NCBI GenBank assembly: GCA_018401555.1
Contig: JAGYKP010000087.1
Span: forward strand, 186,001 to 250,000
Source of the DNA: Halomonas sp.
GTDB lineage: Bacteria; Pseudomonadota; Gammaproteobacteria; Pseudomonadales; Halomonadaceae
DNA length: 64,000 nucleotides
Reading direction: 5' to 3'
Shown here: positions 50,090 to 63,427 of the stretch, one piece after another
Layout: each line of letters begins with the position of its first letter
How positions within the stretch are numbered: position 1 is the stretch's first letter
Made by a program: the position numbers and the translations under genes
The notes under the pieces: model-generated
The model's database searches: none
Told to the model about the DNA's origin: nothing
The model's input: only the letters and a program-made list of their open reading frames with translations

Positions 50090-50165
50090 CGCAAGTCAGG
50101 GCGTGTGTTGCCTTGCAGCCTGCTGCACAGCTTGCGGCTCTGCAGTTTGCAGCTTGCCGCTCAAG
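50090..50165. repeat. Degenerate GCTTGC/CTTGCAG repeat cluster
   Basis: Several short units such as CTTGCAGCCTGC, AGCTTGCGGCT and CTGCAGTTTGCAGCTTGCCG follow one another between the YbeL-like gene and the convergent membrane protein gene. Similar clusters lie at 52637-52700 and 56255-56386. These resemble the intergenic repeat tracts seen in Halomonas genomes; no function is assigned. Confidence 0.5.
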
Positions 50166-51541
50166 GCCACGCCTCCAGCAGCAGGATGGCACTGCCACCA
50201 GCGCGGCAGCGTCCTTGGCGGCGGCGTAGCCCAGGTTGTGGCGCATCATGCGCGTGCCGCTGATGCCGTAGCGCCCCTGCAGCGACAGGTTGATGCCGGA
50301 GAGGGGCCCCACCGAGGTGCCTACCGCCCAGGCGGCCAGGGCGATGAAGGCGAACAGGGTCTGGCGGTCGCCCGAACGCTCCAGCATCGAGGCCAGTACC
50401 GAGACGCCGATGATCGGATGCAACCCGGCCACGGCGCTGGCCACGATGGCCAGGAAGCTGGCGACGGCCTGGGGGGCCGCGAGGTGCTCGAACAGCTGCC
50501 AGTCGCTGCCGGTGGCGGCCGTGATGAAGGCCGAAAGCCCCTGGGTGAGCAGCCCCGCACAGAGGAACAGCGAGATCTCGCCGCGCATCGCCGGCAGTCG
50601 CTCCAGGGTATGGCCACGCACCCGCTGCAGAGTCCAGCGCGGGCCACGGGGCAGGTTGCTGGCCAGCGCCACGCCGGGCAGCAGGAAGGTGATGATGCTG
50701 ACGATGGAGAGCCAAGGTGTCAGGCCGTAGTGGAACAGCATCACCAGGCTGGCCATGGCCACCGGCATCAGCAGGCTCCTGGGCGACAGCGAGTAGCCTG
50801 CCACTGTATCCAGGTCGAAGCGGCGTGACAGGTCGAGCAGCGACAGGGTGCCGGCGGCCAGGCCCAGGGGCAGGCCGAAGGCGAGGATGGTGGCATAGTT
50901 CATCTGCGGTGCCAGGGTCATCACCACCCCCATGGAGGCGAAGAAGGGCGACCACAGCGCGGCGCTGGAGAGGCCGCGATTGAGGGCCAAGAGCTGCGGC
51001 AGGGAGAGCTCGCCATGGCGACGCAGGCGGTCGCCGACCATGAACACCGTGGAGAGGTTGAGGATCGCGCCGAGCATGTGCACCCCGAGCCAGGTGCTGA
51101 CGGTGCCGCGTCGGCCGGTCAGCGCGCTGCCGGGGGGCGGCGCACCGCCCCTGCGCGGGTTGCCGATCAGGCCGATGAAGCTGACCCCGACCAGCATGGC
51201 GACCACGTAGGTATTGCCGTCGAGGATGCCCGGCCAGTCGATGCCTCGGCGCCGTGCCAGAGTGTCGAGCCAGTAGTCAACAGCCCCAGGCCAAGGGCGG
51301 CGAGTAGCCCGCCTGGCGCCGGGTGCGCTGGGGATATCGATCCACAGCAGGGCCATGGCCAGCCCACGAGGCGTAGCTCACCGCATGTGCCAGCGGAAGC
51401 AGATTCGTGAACTGCGCCACCTGCGAGCACCAGGCCGGCGAGGATCAGCCCGCCGGCCAGGGCGTGGCGAGGGACGATGGTCGCCGCGGGGTGTCGGACA
51501 CGGATTAGGAGTTCCTGTGAAATGCTGAGCAGTCTAAACAA
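50161..51541 (-). pseudogene. Multi-pass membrane protein, possible transporter, frameshifted
   Basis: Predicted integral membrane protein of about 450 residues with some ten hydrophobic segments (NTYVVAMLVGVSFIGLIGNP, LGVHMLGAILNLSTVFMVGD, YATILAFGLPLGLAAGTLSL, LSIVSIITFLLPGVALASNL, ISLFLCAGLLTQGLSAFITA). The N-terminus MFRLLSISQELLIRVRHPAA is in one frame and the body in another, with several shifts around 51250-51420; a further shift near 50190 precedes the end AILLLEAWP. I do not recognise a specific family; the overall plan resembles a transporter or exporter. Confidence 0.55.
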
Positions 51542-51628
51542 TCCGCCGCGAGGTTGAACCCTTGCTTGCTGCAGCGGCGAGCGGTTCCATGCCCCGCCTG
51601 GCGTCGCGATGAACCAGGTCAGTCGTGC

Positions 51629-52533
51629 TCAGCCCCACTCCCTGGCCGCCGGCTCGCGGGCGGCGTCGAGCTGGGCCGAGCATGGCCCGGGTCGGGATTG
51701 GAGAGGGTGCGGCTGCGGTGCACGAGATAGCCCAGCGGGCGGTGGATGGGCGGGTGGTCGACGTCCAGCTCATGCAGCTCGTCCGGCCACCAGTCGCTCG
51801 GGTAGCAAACTCCAGCCCAGGCCGATGGCGGTCATCATCTTCAGGGTCTCCAGGTAGTTGGTGGAGAGCGCCACCGGCAGGTCCAGGCCGGCGGCGTCGA
51901 AGCGCGCCTCGATCAGGCCCCGGGTGAAGGTCATCGGGCCGGGGAGCACCGCGTCGAAGGCGCACAACTCTGTCAGGTCCCAGCCAGGCGTCCGCGTGCC
52001 AGCGAGGGGTGGTCGTGGCCACACACGAAGCAGAGGCGGTCGATCCACACCGGCACCACCTCGAGCTGCGCGTGCGGGTGCGGCGCCAGGGTAACCACCG
52101 CGATCTCCAGCTCCCCATCCAGCACCCCCTGGTAGGCCTCCTCGGAGTCGAGGAAGTGCAGGTCGAGGCGCACGTCGGGATGGGCCCGGGTGTAGGCCTT
52201 GAGCAGCGGCGGCAGAGCGGTGCAGGCCGATATGGTGGCTGGTGGCCAGCGTCAGGCTGCCAGCCGACGCTGCCCTCGAGGTTGCCCAGCGCCCGGCGGC
52301 TGTCGTCGACCATCACCAGGATCTGTCGCGCCCGGGGCAGCGGTACCCGGCCGGCTTCGGTGAGGGCTCACGCGCCGGCCGATGCGGTCGAACAGCCGGG
52401 CGTCGATCTGGCCCTCGAGCACGGCGATGCGCTTGCTTACCGCCGGCTGGGTCAGGTGCAGCTGCTCGGCGGCGCGGGAGAAGCTGCCGCTGTCGGCCAC
52501 GGCGAGAAAGGCCTGCAGGCTCTGCGTATCCAT
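51629..52533 (-). pseudogene. LysR-type transcriptional regulator, multiply frameshifted
   Basis: LysR regulator next to, and divergent from, leuC, as in Pseudomonas. The start at 52533 gives MDTQSLQAFLAVADSGSFSR, AAEQLHLTQPAVSKRIAVLE, the winged helix-turn-helix. Effector-domain pieces lie in other frames: DSEEAYQGVLDGELEIAVVT, VDRLCFVCGHDHPSLARG-like segments, and LSTNYLETLKMMTAIGLGWS. At least four frame changes (about 52350, 52235, 51980, 51790) occur before the expected end near 51629. Probably sequence error, given density, but decay cannot be excluded. It may regulate leuCDB. Confidence 0.75.
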
Positions 52534-52866
52534 GGGCGGCTCCGTGGGAGGATTCGAATTCCAGCAAAGAATCAATCCATAAATAACATGAATTGATTTT
52601 ATGGACGAGGGGCGGGAAACTGCTCTGCATAGCGTCAAGCAGCCAAGCGGCGAGCAGGTCCAAGCGCCCAAGCGGCCCCGCGGCCAGGCGGTTAAGGGCT
52701 GAGCGGCACCGGGGGCAGAGCCGAAGGGTCCTGTGCTAGAGGATGGCATCGGTAGCGTACCAGGAGCGATTTACAGCGCCTTCTTGCGAGGTCTGCCCCG
52801 GGAAGCCGCGTCAGCAGGTGCAATGACGAGACCGGACACGATAGGGCCCGAGGCCCGGAGAACGAT
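52534..52866. other. Intergenic region between LysR gene and leuC
   Basis: 333 bases without a gene. It holds a CAAGC/AAGCGGC repeat tract (about 52637-52700) and the diverged repeat element (52709-52802). The divergent promoters of the LysR gene and leuC must lie here, but no convincing boxes are seen. Confidence 0.6.
52709..52802. repeat. Intergenic palindromic repeat element, diverged copy C
   Basis: Related to 55018-55114 in the same orientation: GGATGGCATCGGTAGCGTAC and TTACAGCGCCTTCTTGCGAG match with several changes. Its ends GGGGGCAGA and TCTGCCCCG are complementary, so the terminal inverted repeat is kept although the sequence has changed. Confidence 0.6.
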
Positions 52867-54321
52867 ATGGCAGGCCAGACACTCTACGACAAGCTGTGGT
52901 CGCAGCACCTCGTCAGGAGCGCGACGACGGCTCCGCGCTGATCTACATCGACCGTCAACTGCTCCACGAAGTGACCTCGCCCCAGGCCTTCGAGGGCCTG
53001 CGCCTGGCGGGACGCAAGCCGTGGCGGATCGATGCCAACCTGGCCACCCCAGACCACAACGTGCCCACCACGCTCAAGGAGCGCGCCGAGGGTAACGCCG
53101 GCATCAAGGACCCGGTGTCATTGATCCAGGTGCAGACCCTCGACGACAACTGCGTCGAGTTCGGTATCGAGGAGTTCAAGATCAACGACCCGCGCCAGGG
53201 CATCGTGCACGTGGTGGGGCCGGAGCAGGGCGCGACCCTGCCGGGCATGACCGTGGTCTGCGGCGACTCCCATACCGCTACCCATGGCGCCTTTGCCGCC
53301 CTGGCCCACGGTATTGGCACCTCCGAAGTCGAGCACGTGCTGGCCACCCAGTGCCTGCTGGCCCAGAAGATGAAGAACATGCAGGTGCGCGTCGAGGGCG
53401 AGCTCGGCACCGGCGTCACCGCCAAGGACGTGGTGCTTGCCATCATCGGCCGCATCGGCACCGCCGGCGGTACCGGCTATGCCATCGAGTTCGCCGGCAG
53501 CGCCATCCAGGGCCTCTCCATGGAGGGCCGCATGACGGTGTGCAACATGGCCATCGAGGCCGGCGCCCGGGTCGGCCTGATCGCCGTGGACGACACCACC
53601 ATCGACTACCTGCGCGACCGACACTACGCCCCCAGGGGCGAGCAGTGGGAGGCCGCCGTGGCCGACTGGCGCGGCCTGGTCTCGGACACCGACGCCGAGT
53701 TCGACAAGGTGGTGGTGCTGGATGCCGCCGAGATCGAACCGCAGGTCAGCTGGGGCACCAGTCCCGAGATGGTGACCGGCGTTTCCGGCGAGGTCCCCGA
53801 TCCCTGCCGAGGCATGGCGACGATACCTGCAGCGACGGCTACACCCGTGCGCTCCAGTACATGGGGCTGGCGCCTCATCAGAAGATCACCGATATCCGCC
53901 TCGACAAGGTGTTCATCGGTTCCTGCACCAACTCGCGCATCGAGGATCTGCGCGAGGCGGCCAAGGTGGCGCGCGGCAAGAAGGTGGCCGACTCCATCAA
54001 GCTGGCCATGGTGGTGCCGGGCTCCGGCCTGGTGAAGCGCCAGGCCGAGGCCGAGGAGCCTCGACAAGGTGTTCATCGAGGCGGGCTTCGAGTGGCGCGA
54101 GCCGGGCTGCTTCCATGTGCCTGGCCATGAACGCCGACAAGCTGGGGGCCGGTGAGCACTGCGCCTCCACCTCCAACCGCAACTTCGAGGGGCGCCGGGG
54201 CTATGGCGGTCGCACCCACCTGGTCAGCCCGGCCATGGCCGCCGCCGCCGCCATCGCCGGTCATTTCGTGGATGTGAGGCAGCTTGCCGCCAACGACGAT
54301 GTCCAGGGTCAGGAGGCCTGA
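52867..54321 (+). CDS. leuC: 3-isopropylmalate dehydratase large subunit, about four frameshifts
   Basis: Fe-S isomerase of leucine biosynthesis, large subunit. The start [16 protein letters not shown] (52867) is in one frame; [20 protein letters not shown] and [20 protein letters not shown] follow in the next. The Fe-S ligand Cys positions are in [20 protein letters not shown] and, in the third part, in [16 protein letters not shown] sequence (GCxxMCLAMN). The last part [20 protein letters not shown] ends at 54321. Shifts are near 52915, 53810, 54058 and 54112. As leuD and leuB follow intact or nearly so, sequence errors are the likely cause. Confidence 0.93.
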
Positions 54322-54324
54322 ATC

Positions 54325-54978
54325 ATGAAGAAGTTCGAACGTAGCGAAGGTCTCGTCGCCCCCCTCGACCGGGCCAATGTCGACACCGACCTGATCATCC
54401 CCAAGCAGTTCCTCAAGTCGATCAAGCGCACCGGCTTCGGCGTCAACCTGTTCGATGAGCTGCGCTATCTGGACGAAGGCTACCCGGGCCAGGACTGCTC
54501 GAATCGGCCGATCAACCCCGACTTCGTGCTCAACCAGTCGCGCTACCAGGGTGCCAGCGTGCTGCTGGCGCGGCGCAACTTCGGCTGCGGCAGCTCCCGC
54601 GAGCACGCTCCATGGGCGCTGGAGGACTTCGGCTTCCGGGTGGTGATCGCGCCGAGCTTCGCCGACATCTTCTACAACAACGCCTTCAAGAACGGCCTGT
54701 TGCTGGTGACCCTGCCCGAGGAGACGGTAGAGCGCCTGTTCCAGGAAGTGGCGGCTAACGAGGGCTACGCCCTGGACGTGGACCTGGAGAACCAGCGCAT
54801 CACCACGCCCTCCGGCGAGGTCATCGAGTTCGAGGTGGACGCCTTCCGCAAGCACTGTCTGCTCGAGGGGCTCGACGATATTGGCATCACCCTGCAGGAC
54901 GAGGGCGCCATCCGCGCCTTCGAGGCCAAGCATCGCGCCGCGCGCCCCTGGTTGTTCCGCGACAGCGCCCAGGCCTGA
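54325..54978 (+). CDS. leuD: 3-isopropylmalate dehydratase small subunit
   Basis: Small (swivelling) subunit of isopropylmalate isomerase, completing the LeuC active site. Intact, 217 residues. Conserved: [60 protein letters not shown]. It begins three bases after leuC, so the two are translated as one unit. Confidence 0.96.
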   Translation: MKKFERSEGLVAPLDRANVDTDLIIPKQFLKSIKRTGFGVNLFDELRYLDEGYPGQDCSNRPINPDFVLNQSRYQGASVLLARRNFGCGSSREHAPWALEDFGFRVVIAPSFADIFYNNAFKNGLLLVTLPEETVERLFQEVAANEGYALDVDLENQRITTPSGEVIEFEVDAFRKHCLLEGLDDIGITLQDEGAIRAFEAKHRAARPWLFRDSAQA

Positions 54979-55017
54979 TGACATAGATCTGGCTGCCCTT
55001 GCCATGGCGAGGGGCGC

Positions 55018-55114
55018 CGGGCTGAGCCGAAGCGAGGAGGTCCTACGCCAGGGATGGCGTCGGTAGCGTACAGGGAGGGTATTCACAGCGCCTCCTCGAA
55101 GGCTTGTCGCCGGG
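55018..55114. repeat. Intergenic palindromic repeat element, copy B
   Basis: Inverted relative to copy A (44961-45055). The core TCCTACGCCAGGGATGGCGT, CGGTAGCGTACAGGGAG and TATTCACAGCGCCTCC are nearly identical to the complement of A. The element fills most of the leuD-leuB gap. Its RNA could form a hairpin between the two genes, which might affect relative expression. Confidence 0.75.
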
Positions 55115-55154
55115 AAAGCCCCGACTGGTGGGGCGGCAATACAAGGAAGCAAAG

Positions 55155-56234
<1,080 letters not shown>

Positions 56235-56254
56235 GGCGGCCAAGGCATAGGTGA

Positions 56255-56386
56255 CCAGCCAAAAGTGGCAAGTCAAAAGCCGCAAGTGGCGTTGCTGCCA
56301 CTTGCTGCTTGCGACCTACTACTGCAGCCTTGCGCTCGCATCCTTGCCACTCGACGCTTGGCTGCTCGGCGCTCGGCGCTCGGTTC
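56255..56386. repeat. CAAGTGGC / GCCACTTGC repeat tract between leuB and asd
   Basis: Direct and inverted copies of short units (AAGTGGCAAGT, GCAAGTGGC, GCCACTTGCTGCTTGC, then GCTCGGC three times in a row). It is the best developed of the three tracts (others near 50090-50165 and 52637-52700). The inverted parts could form a stem. Confidence 0.5.
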
Positions 56387-56388
56387 TG

Positions 56389-56394
56389 TATAAT
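56389..56394 (+). promoter_or_regulatory. asd: Candidate -10 box for asd
   Basis: A perfect TATAAT lies 33 bases before the asd start, with TG just before it; no good -35 at 16-18 bases. The GGAGGA ribosome site of asd follows at about 56416-56421. The boxes suggest a promoter of its own for asd after the repeat tract. Confidence 0.4.
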
Positions 56395-56426
56395 GAGCAG
56401 CACATTCGATTTCTGGAGGACTTCAC

Positions 56427-57539
56427 ATGTTGAAAGTCGGTTTCGTCGGTTGGCGCGGCATGGTGGGCTCGGTACTCATGCAGCGCATGGTGGAGGATGG
56501 AGACTTCAAGGGCATCGAGCCGGTCTTCTTCACCACCTCCCAGGTCGGTCAGGCCGGCCCGGATGTGGGGGTGGACGTGCCAGCGCTCAAGGACGCCTTC
56601 GACCTCGACGCCCTCAAGGCGCTCGACGTGATCGTCACCTGCCAGGGCGGCGACTATACCAAGAAGGTCTACGCCGACCTGCGCCAGGCTGGCTGGAAGG
56701 GCTACTGGATCGATGCCGCCAGCACCCTGCGCATGGAAGACGACGCCACCATCGTGCTCGACCCGGTCAACCGCCATGTCATCGATGCCCAGCTGGCCCG
56801 TGGCGCCAGGACCTTCGTCGGCGGCAACTGCACCGTCAGCCTGATGCTGATGGGCCTGGGCGGGCTGTTCGAGGCGGACCTGATCGAGTGGATGACCTCC
56901 ATGACCTATCAGGCGGCTTCCGGCTCCGGCGCCAAGCACATGCGCGAGCTGCTCAACCAGATGGGTGGCCTGCGTGACAGCGTGGCCGACGAGCTGGCCG
57001 ATCCGGCCAGTGCCATCCTCGACATCGACCGCAAGGTCACCGCGGCGATGCGCTCGGGTGAATTCCCCACCGACAACTTCGGCGCGCCGCTGGCCGGCAG
57101 CCTGCTGCCGTGGATCGACACCAAGCTCGACAACGGTCAGAGCCGCGAGGAGTGGAAGGGCTCCGTGGAGACGAACAAGATCCTTGGCCTCCAGGACAAC
57201 CCCATCCCCATCGATGGCCTCTGCGTGCGGATCGGTGCCATGCGCTCCCACAGCCAGGCCTTCACCATCAAGCTCAAGAAGGACGTACCCCTGGACGAGA
57301 TCGAGGATCGTCTGGCCAAGCACAACGACTGGGTGAAGGTGGTGCCGAACGACAAGGAAGCGACCATCCGCGACCTGACGCCTTCCGCCGTGACCGGCAC
57401 ACTCGGCGTCCCGGTGGGTCGCCTGCGCAAGCTGGCCATGGGCGGCGAGTACCTCTCCGCCTTCAGCGTCGGCGACCAGCTCCTCTGGGGTGCCGCCGAG
57501 CCGCTCAAGCGCATGATCGCGATCCTCAAGCAGCAGTAA
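56427..57539 (+). CDS. asd: Aspartate-semialdehyde dehydrogenase
   Basis: Reduces aspartyl phosphate to the semialdehyde, on the path to lysine, threonine, methionine and diaminopimelate. It begins [20 protein letters not shown]; the catalytic Cys lies in [20 protein letters not shown]. Further conserved: [35 protein letters not shown]. Intact, 370 residues, long form of gammaproteobacteria. Position between leuB and fimV is conserved in Pseudomonas and Halomonas. Confidence 0.97.
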   Translation: MLKVGFVGWRGMVGSVLMQRMVEDGDFKGIEPVFFTTSQVGQAGPDVGVDVPALKDAFDLDALKALDVIVTCQGGDYTKKVYADLRQAGWKGYWIDAASTLRMEDDATIVLDPVNRHVIDAQLARGARTFVGGNCTVSLMLMGLGGLFEADLIEWMTSMTYQAASGSGAKHMRELLNQMGGLRDSVADELADPASAILDIDRKVTAAMRSGEFPTDNFGAPLAGSLLPWIDTKLDNGQSREEWKGSVETNKILGLQDNPIPIDGLCVRIGAMRSHSQAFTIKLKKDVPLDEIEDRLAKHNDWVKVVPNDKEATIRDLTPSAVTGTLGVPVGRLRKLAMGGEYLSAFSVGDQLLWGAAEPLKRMIAILKQQ

Positions 57540-57571
57540 TCGTGCCGCTGTGCCAGCGGCCGTTCGACAGC

Positions 57572-57605
57572 GGGGCGTCTCGCTGGGAGGCGCCCCGTTG
57601 TCTGT
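57572..57605 (+). terminator. Probable terminator after asd
   Basis: GGGGCGTCTC-GCT-GGGAGGCGCCCC stem-loop, with one bulge, followed by GTTGTCTGTT. It lies 33 bases after the asd stop. Confidence 0.65.
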
Positions 57606-57793
57606 TCGTGAGTTGCGAGTTCGTCACGTCAAGCATCAATGGCTTACGTTGAAGGGCAGTGGGCTCGGGATGACGTTCATGGGCGCAGAGGTAGCAGATT
57701 TATGATACATAGGCCGTAAGAAATATATGACATAACGGCTTCGCTTCGGCTCACGTGACGCGTCAGGCTCGCCGACGTCTGCAAGGGAATCTC

Positions 57794-60573
57794 ATGAAAC
57801 GCAAGCTGACACTCGCCATGCTGCTCTCGCTCTCCGCCACCAGTCCCGTGGCGCTGGCCCTGGGGCTGGGAGAGGCCGAGGTGAGTTCGACCCTCAATGC
57901 ACCGCTGCGCGCCTCGGTTCCCCTGGTCGACGCCGCTGGTATCCAGCCCGGCCTGCTCAATGTCACGGTGGCCGGCGAGCGGGCCTATGCAGCGGCCGGG
58001 CTGGCCCGCACCCCGCTTGCCGCCAGCGTGAGGGTGGCAGTGCAGCGTCGCCAGGGGCAGCTGTTCGTCGATCTCACCACCGAGCGACCGGTGCGTGAGC
58101 CCTGGCTCGACCTGCTGCTGCGCTTCGACTGGCCCTCCGGCCAGCAGGTGCGCGAAGTGACACTGCTGCTCGATCCCCCCAACTACGACGAGATGCCGGC
58201 GCTGGTGACCGCGCAACCGGCGCGTCGTGGCCTCACCCGCGACGACCTCTCCCGCCGCCAGGCGGATCGGCAGCCGGCCCCGTGGCCGCCGCGCCGTCGC
58301 CCCGCCCGGCCGCCACCACCAACCGGGATCCCGCCTGGGTACGCAGCGGCGACACCCTCTGGGGGGTGTCCGGCCGTCTGAGGCCGGACAGCGGCATCAG
58401 CATGAACCAGATGATGGTGGCGCTGGTGGCGGCCAACCCCGAGGCCTTCCCTTCCGGCAACGTCAACTCCATGCGTGCCGGCATCACGCTGGCGGTTCCC
58501 GATCGCGCGACCATCGCCGCGCGTTCCGAGGCGGATGCCGACCGCATCGTCAGTGCGATGCACCAGGCTTGGGCCAATCGCGGCAGTGGTGCCCCGGCTC
58601 GTGTGCCGCTGGGTGGTTCGGAGACCTCGCCGGCGAGTGCGGTGGCCAGCGCATCGCAGGCATCTCCGGAGGCCCAGACTTCCTCTCCCGGTGAGGCAGA
58701 GACGGTGGCGTCCAGTGAGGACGCCACTGCCGAAGAAGCTACGGGCGATCAAGCTGCCCAGAGCGAATCCCAGGCAGCCGATGAGGCCCCCGCGCCCCGA
58801 CTGACCCTGCTGACCGATGCCCAGTTGGCGGCGGAGCAGGTGCTGGCCACCGATGCCGAGGGTGTCGGTGCCGAGAGTGTCGATGGCGATAGCCCCGTTG
58901 AAGGCGAGGCGACTGACCAGGGCGACGGCGAGGTGGCGCCTCGTGTCGAGATCGATCCCGAGTTGCTCGAAGCGCTCTACGGCGATGGTGGTCTCAGCGA
59001 GGATCAGCGCCTGTTGCGCCTGGAAAACCGCTGGCAGCAGAGCCAGGCGCAGCTGGAGGCGGTGCAGGAGGAGCGCGACGAGCTGCAGCAGGAGCTCGGT
59101 GATATGCGTGACGAGCTGGCGGCGCTGCGTGACCAGCTGGCCGCCCTGACGGCCGGTGGCAGTGGCGTCGACGCTCCCGGCAGCGGTGGACTCGATGCCG
59201 CCTCCGGCGAGGATCAGGAGGCCCCCTGGTGGGGCAGTCTCTACCCGGGTGAGCTGGACCGTAACCTGATGCTGGGTGGAGCCGGCCTGGCCGCGCTGCT
59301 CGCGTTGTGGCTGGCGGTGCGTCGGCGGCGTGGCAGGGAGGAGGGCGCGTCGCCTGAGGGTGGTGGAGTGCGCGTCGCCATTCCGGGGGCAGCCTCGCCG
59401 GTACGCCCACCCACCACGACCGCTAACGACGGCCCGCCTGCCTCCGACGCCTCGCCTGACGATACCTCGGTGCGTGCCAGCCTGCCCCAGGCGGAGGCCA
59501 TCAACGAGGCAGACATCTTTATCGCCTACGGTCGCTACGACCAGGCACGCGAACTGCTTGAAGCGAACCTGGCCCGTGAGCCCGAGCGGGACGACCTGCG
59601 CCTCAAGCTGCTGGGCGTCCACCTGGAACAGGGCAGCCGCGAGGCCGCCGAGCGCGAGCTGGCCAACCTGCGCGAGGGTGGCAACCCGGCGGTGATCGAG
59701 GAGGCCGAGGGGCTGATGGCACGCCACGGCCTCTCCTCCGAGCTGCCGGACCGCGTCGCCCCCGAACCGCGCGGCGAGCGTGCCGACTTCGGCGAAGCGG
59801 CGGCCTTCCCGCCGAGGCTCTTCGACCAGCCGGCCGACGCCGATACGGACGAGCCGGAAGCGGAGTCAGGAGCCGAGCCGGGAACCGAGCGCCAGGATGA
59901 TCACGCGCCAGCGGCGTCGGTCGCCGAGTCTTCGCCTTACCGCCGCCCGGATGTCGCCGATGATGTTGGCGCGATGCCTGAGCTCGATCCCGAGTCCGAG
60001 CCAGCGCCAGAGCCCCAGCACGAGCCGGACCATGCGCAGGAACCCGACCAGGAGCCGCAACCCGAGCGTAAGCCAGCGCCGGAGTCCGAGGCGGAGTCGG
60101 AAGAGGCCTCGCCGTTGCCCGAGGTGGCGACCCGCAGCCTCGACGACGGCCGCGAGGTGATCGACTATCGGCCGCCCAGCCTCGACGTCTCCGCGCCCTC
60201 CCGGGAGGAGACGCCCATGCAGCCCAGCGTCGATTTCACTCCCGAGGGTCTGGGTGTGGCCGAGAAGGGGGCCGGCCTCGACGAGGGAGAGAGCCTGACG
60301 CGCGGCGATGCCGACAAGGCGTCCGAGCGGCCGCTCGGGAGTGACTGGGAGGTCGAGGAGGTTTCCTTCCCGCCCCTTCATGCGGATAATGAGAGCCTTT
60401 CCGTCAGCGCTGCCGAGCGCCTGGCCGAGACCCGTCGCCTGGCCGAGACCCGTCGCCTGGTCGAGGCCGGCGAAGCCGGGCAGGCCCGTGAACTGCTCGA
60501 TGACCTGAGTCGCAGCGACGACCCGGCGATTCGCGACGAGGCCCTGGCGCTGCTCAGACGACTGGATGCCTGA
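57794..60573 (+). CDS. fimV: FimV-like pilus/polarity protein, one frameshift
   Basis: Large peptidoglycan-binding inner-membrane protein that organises the cell pole and type IV pilus secretin in Pseudomonas. The N-terminus has a signal peptide (MLLSLSATSPVALALGLGEA) and a FimV N-terminal beta domain (LNAPLRASVPLVDAAGIQPG). After a shift near 58270, the LysM domain starts DPAWVRSGDTLWGVSGRL. A coiled coil (QLEAVQEERDELQQELGDMR), a membrane segment (NLMLGGAGLAALLALWLAVR), a TPR-like piece (DIFIAYGRYDQARELLEANL) and a long Pro/Glu-rich acidic tract follow, then the C-terminal TPR (VEAGEAGQARELLDDLSRSD). About 926 residues in all. It is next to truA as in Pseudomonas. Confidence 0.92.
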
Positions 60574-61501
60574 TCACCGCATGACCCTCTTCCAACACCT
60601 CGATGAACGCACCCCCATGACCGGACGCCTGGCCATGGGGGTGGAGTATGATGGCAGCGCCTATTGTGGCTGGCAGTTCCTCAAGCATGCCCCCTCCGTG
60701 CAGGCCTCGCTCGAGGAGGCCCTGGCCAGGGTGGCCAGCACCCCGATACGCATTCACGCCAGCGGTCGCACCGACTCCGGCGTCCACGCCACCCGCCAGA
60801 TCATCCACTTCGATGCGCCGGTGCCGCGCTCCCAGAAGGCCTGGGTGTTCGGCACCAACGCCAACCTGCCGCGCGATATTGCCGTGCGCTGGGTCACCGA
60901 GGTGGCCGATGACTTCCACTCGCGTTTCAAGGCCCTGGCACGCCGCTATCGCTACGTGCTGCTCAACCAGCCGAGTCGACCGGTGCTGGAGCGCGCCAAC
61001 GTGACCTGGTGCCGTGACCCCCTGGATGCCGATGCCATGCACCGCGCCGCCCAGGCGCTGGTGGGCGAGCATGACTTCTCCAGCTTCCGTGCCGCCGGCT
61101 GCCAGTCGAAGACTGCCTGGCGCCACCTGCACTTCATCGAAGTGCATCGTCATGGCCCGCTGGTGGTGGTCGACGTCCAGGGCAATGCCTTCCTGCACCA
61201 CATGATCCGCAATATCGTCGGCGCCCTGGTCACGGTGGGGCGCGGCGAGCGTGGCGACGACTATCTGGCTGAACTGATGGCCCTCAAGGATCGCACCCTG
61301 GCCGACGTGACCGCGCCGGCCTGCGGCCTGCACTTCGTCGACTCCCTCTACGACGAGCAGTGGGGGCTGCCTCGCGAGCCGCTGGGGCCCAACCTGCTGG
61401 CCTTCCTGGGGGAGTGGACCGGCGAGCGAGCCTTGCCGGACTGCCCCATGGTCGAGTTCCGTCGCGGGCGACCGCTGGCAGCCAGCCAGGAGATGACATG
61501 A
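60566..61501 (+). CDS. truA: tRNA pseudouridine(38-40) synthase
   Basis: Makes pseudouridine at positions 38-40 of the tRNA anticodon arm. The catalytic Asp is in SGRTDSGVHATRQI, preceded by VEYDGSAYCGWQ and followed by FHSRFKALARRYRYVLLN and QGNAFLHHMIRNIVGALVTV. The ORF opens at 60566, overlapping fimV by eight bases; the later ATG at 60617 also fits the family start (MTGRLAMGVEYDG). Intact, about 295-311 residues depending on the start. Confidence 0.95.
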   Translation: MPDHRMTLFQHLDERTPMTGRLAMGVEYDGSAYCGWQFLKHAPSVQASLEEALARVASTPIRIHASGRTDSGVHATRQIIHFDAPVPRSQKAWVFGTNANLPRDIAVRWVTEVADDFHSRFKALARRYRYVLLNQPSRPVLERANVTWCRDPLDADAMHRAAQALVGEHDFSSFRAAGCQSKTAWRHLHFIEVHRHGPLVVVDVQGNAFLHHMIRNIVGALVTVGRGERGDDYLAELMALKDRTLADVTAPACGLHFVDSLYDEQWGLPREPLGPNLLAFLGEWTGERALPDCPMVEFRRGRPLAASQEMT

Positions 61502-62129
61502 GCGGACGCACTCGCGTGAAGTTCTGCGGCCTGACCCGCGCCGAGGACGTGGATGCCGCGGTGGCCGCGGGTGTCGATGCCCTGGGTTTCGTGCTCTGGC
61601 CAGGCAGCAAGCGTGCCATCGATGAACAACGGCTCGTCGAGCTCGCCGCCCGGGTGCCGGCCTTCGTCACCCGGGTGGGGCTGTTCGTCGACGCCGACCC
61701 CGCGTGGATCGCCCGCTGCGCGCCCCATCTCGACCTGCTGCAGTTCCACGGCAACGAGTCCCCGCAGCATGTGCCGCCGGCGCGCGGCCGTGGATCAAGG
61801 CGCTGCGCATGCGCGAGGACCTCGATCTTGGCGCGGCCGCGGAGGAGTACACCGGGGCGCGGGCGCTGCTGCTCGATGCCTATCGGCCCGGCGTACCGGG
61901 GGGGACCGGCGAGACCTTCGACTGGTCGCGGATCCCCGCAACCCTGGCAAAACCTGTTATCCTCGCCGGAGGCCTGAGCGCGGCCAATGCGGCCGAGGCC
62001 ATCGCGTCGGTCGCGCCCTTCGCGCTTGATGTTTCCGGCGGTATCGAGGCCTCGCCGGGCGTCAAGGATGCCTCGCGCATGGTCGCCTTCATGGCGGCGG
62101 TGCGCGACGGCGACCGGCGCCGCACCTGA
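61498..62129 (+). CDS. trpF: Phosphoribosylanthranilate isomerase, one frameshift
   Basis: Amadori isomerase of tryptophan biosynthesis. [20 protein letters not shown] has the catalytic Cys; further conserved [47 protein letters not shown] and the end [20 protein letters not shown]. The frame changes near 61780 (one base lost before [11 protein letters not shown]). The start overlaps the truA stop (ATGA). About 210 residues when joined, the usual length. Confidence 0.93.
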
Positions 62130-62188
62130 GTGCCGTGTGCCCGGCCTCTGGCCTCCGGCCTATCAAGCCCCTGTAACCCCCAAGCCCA

Positions 62189-63427
<1,239 letters not shown>

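Noticed and set aside
58183-59727. 514-residue frame opposite fimV
   Set aside because: Antisense shadow; repetitive Gly/Leu/Arg composition and no ribosome site.
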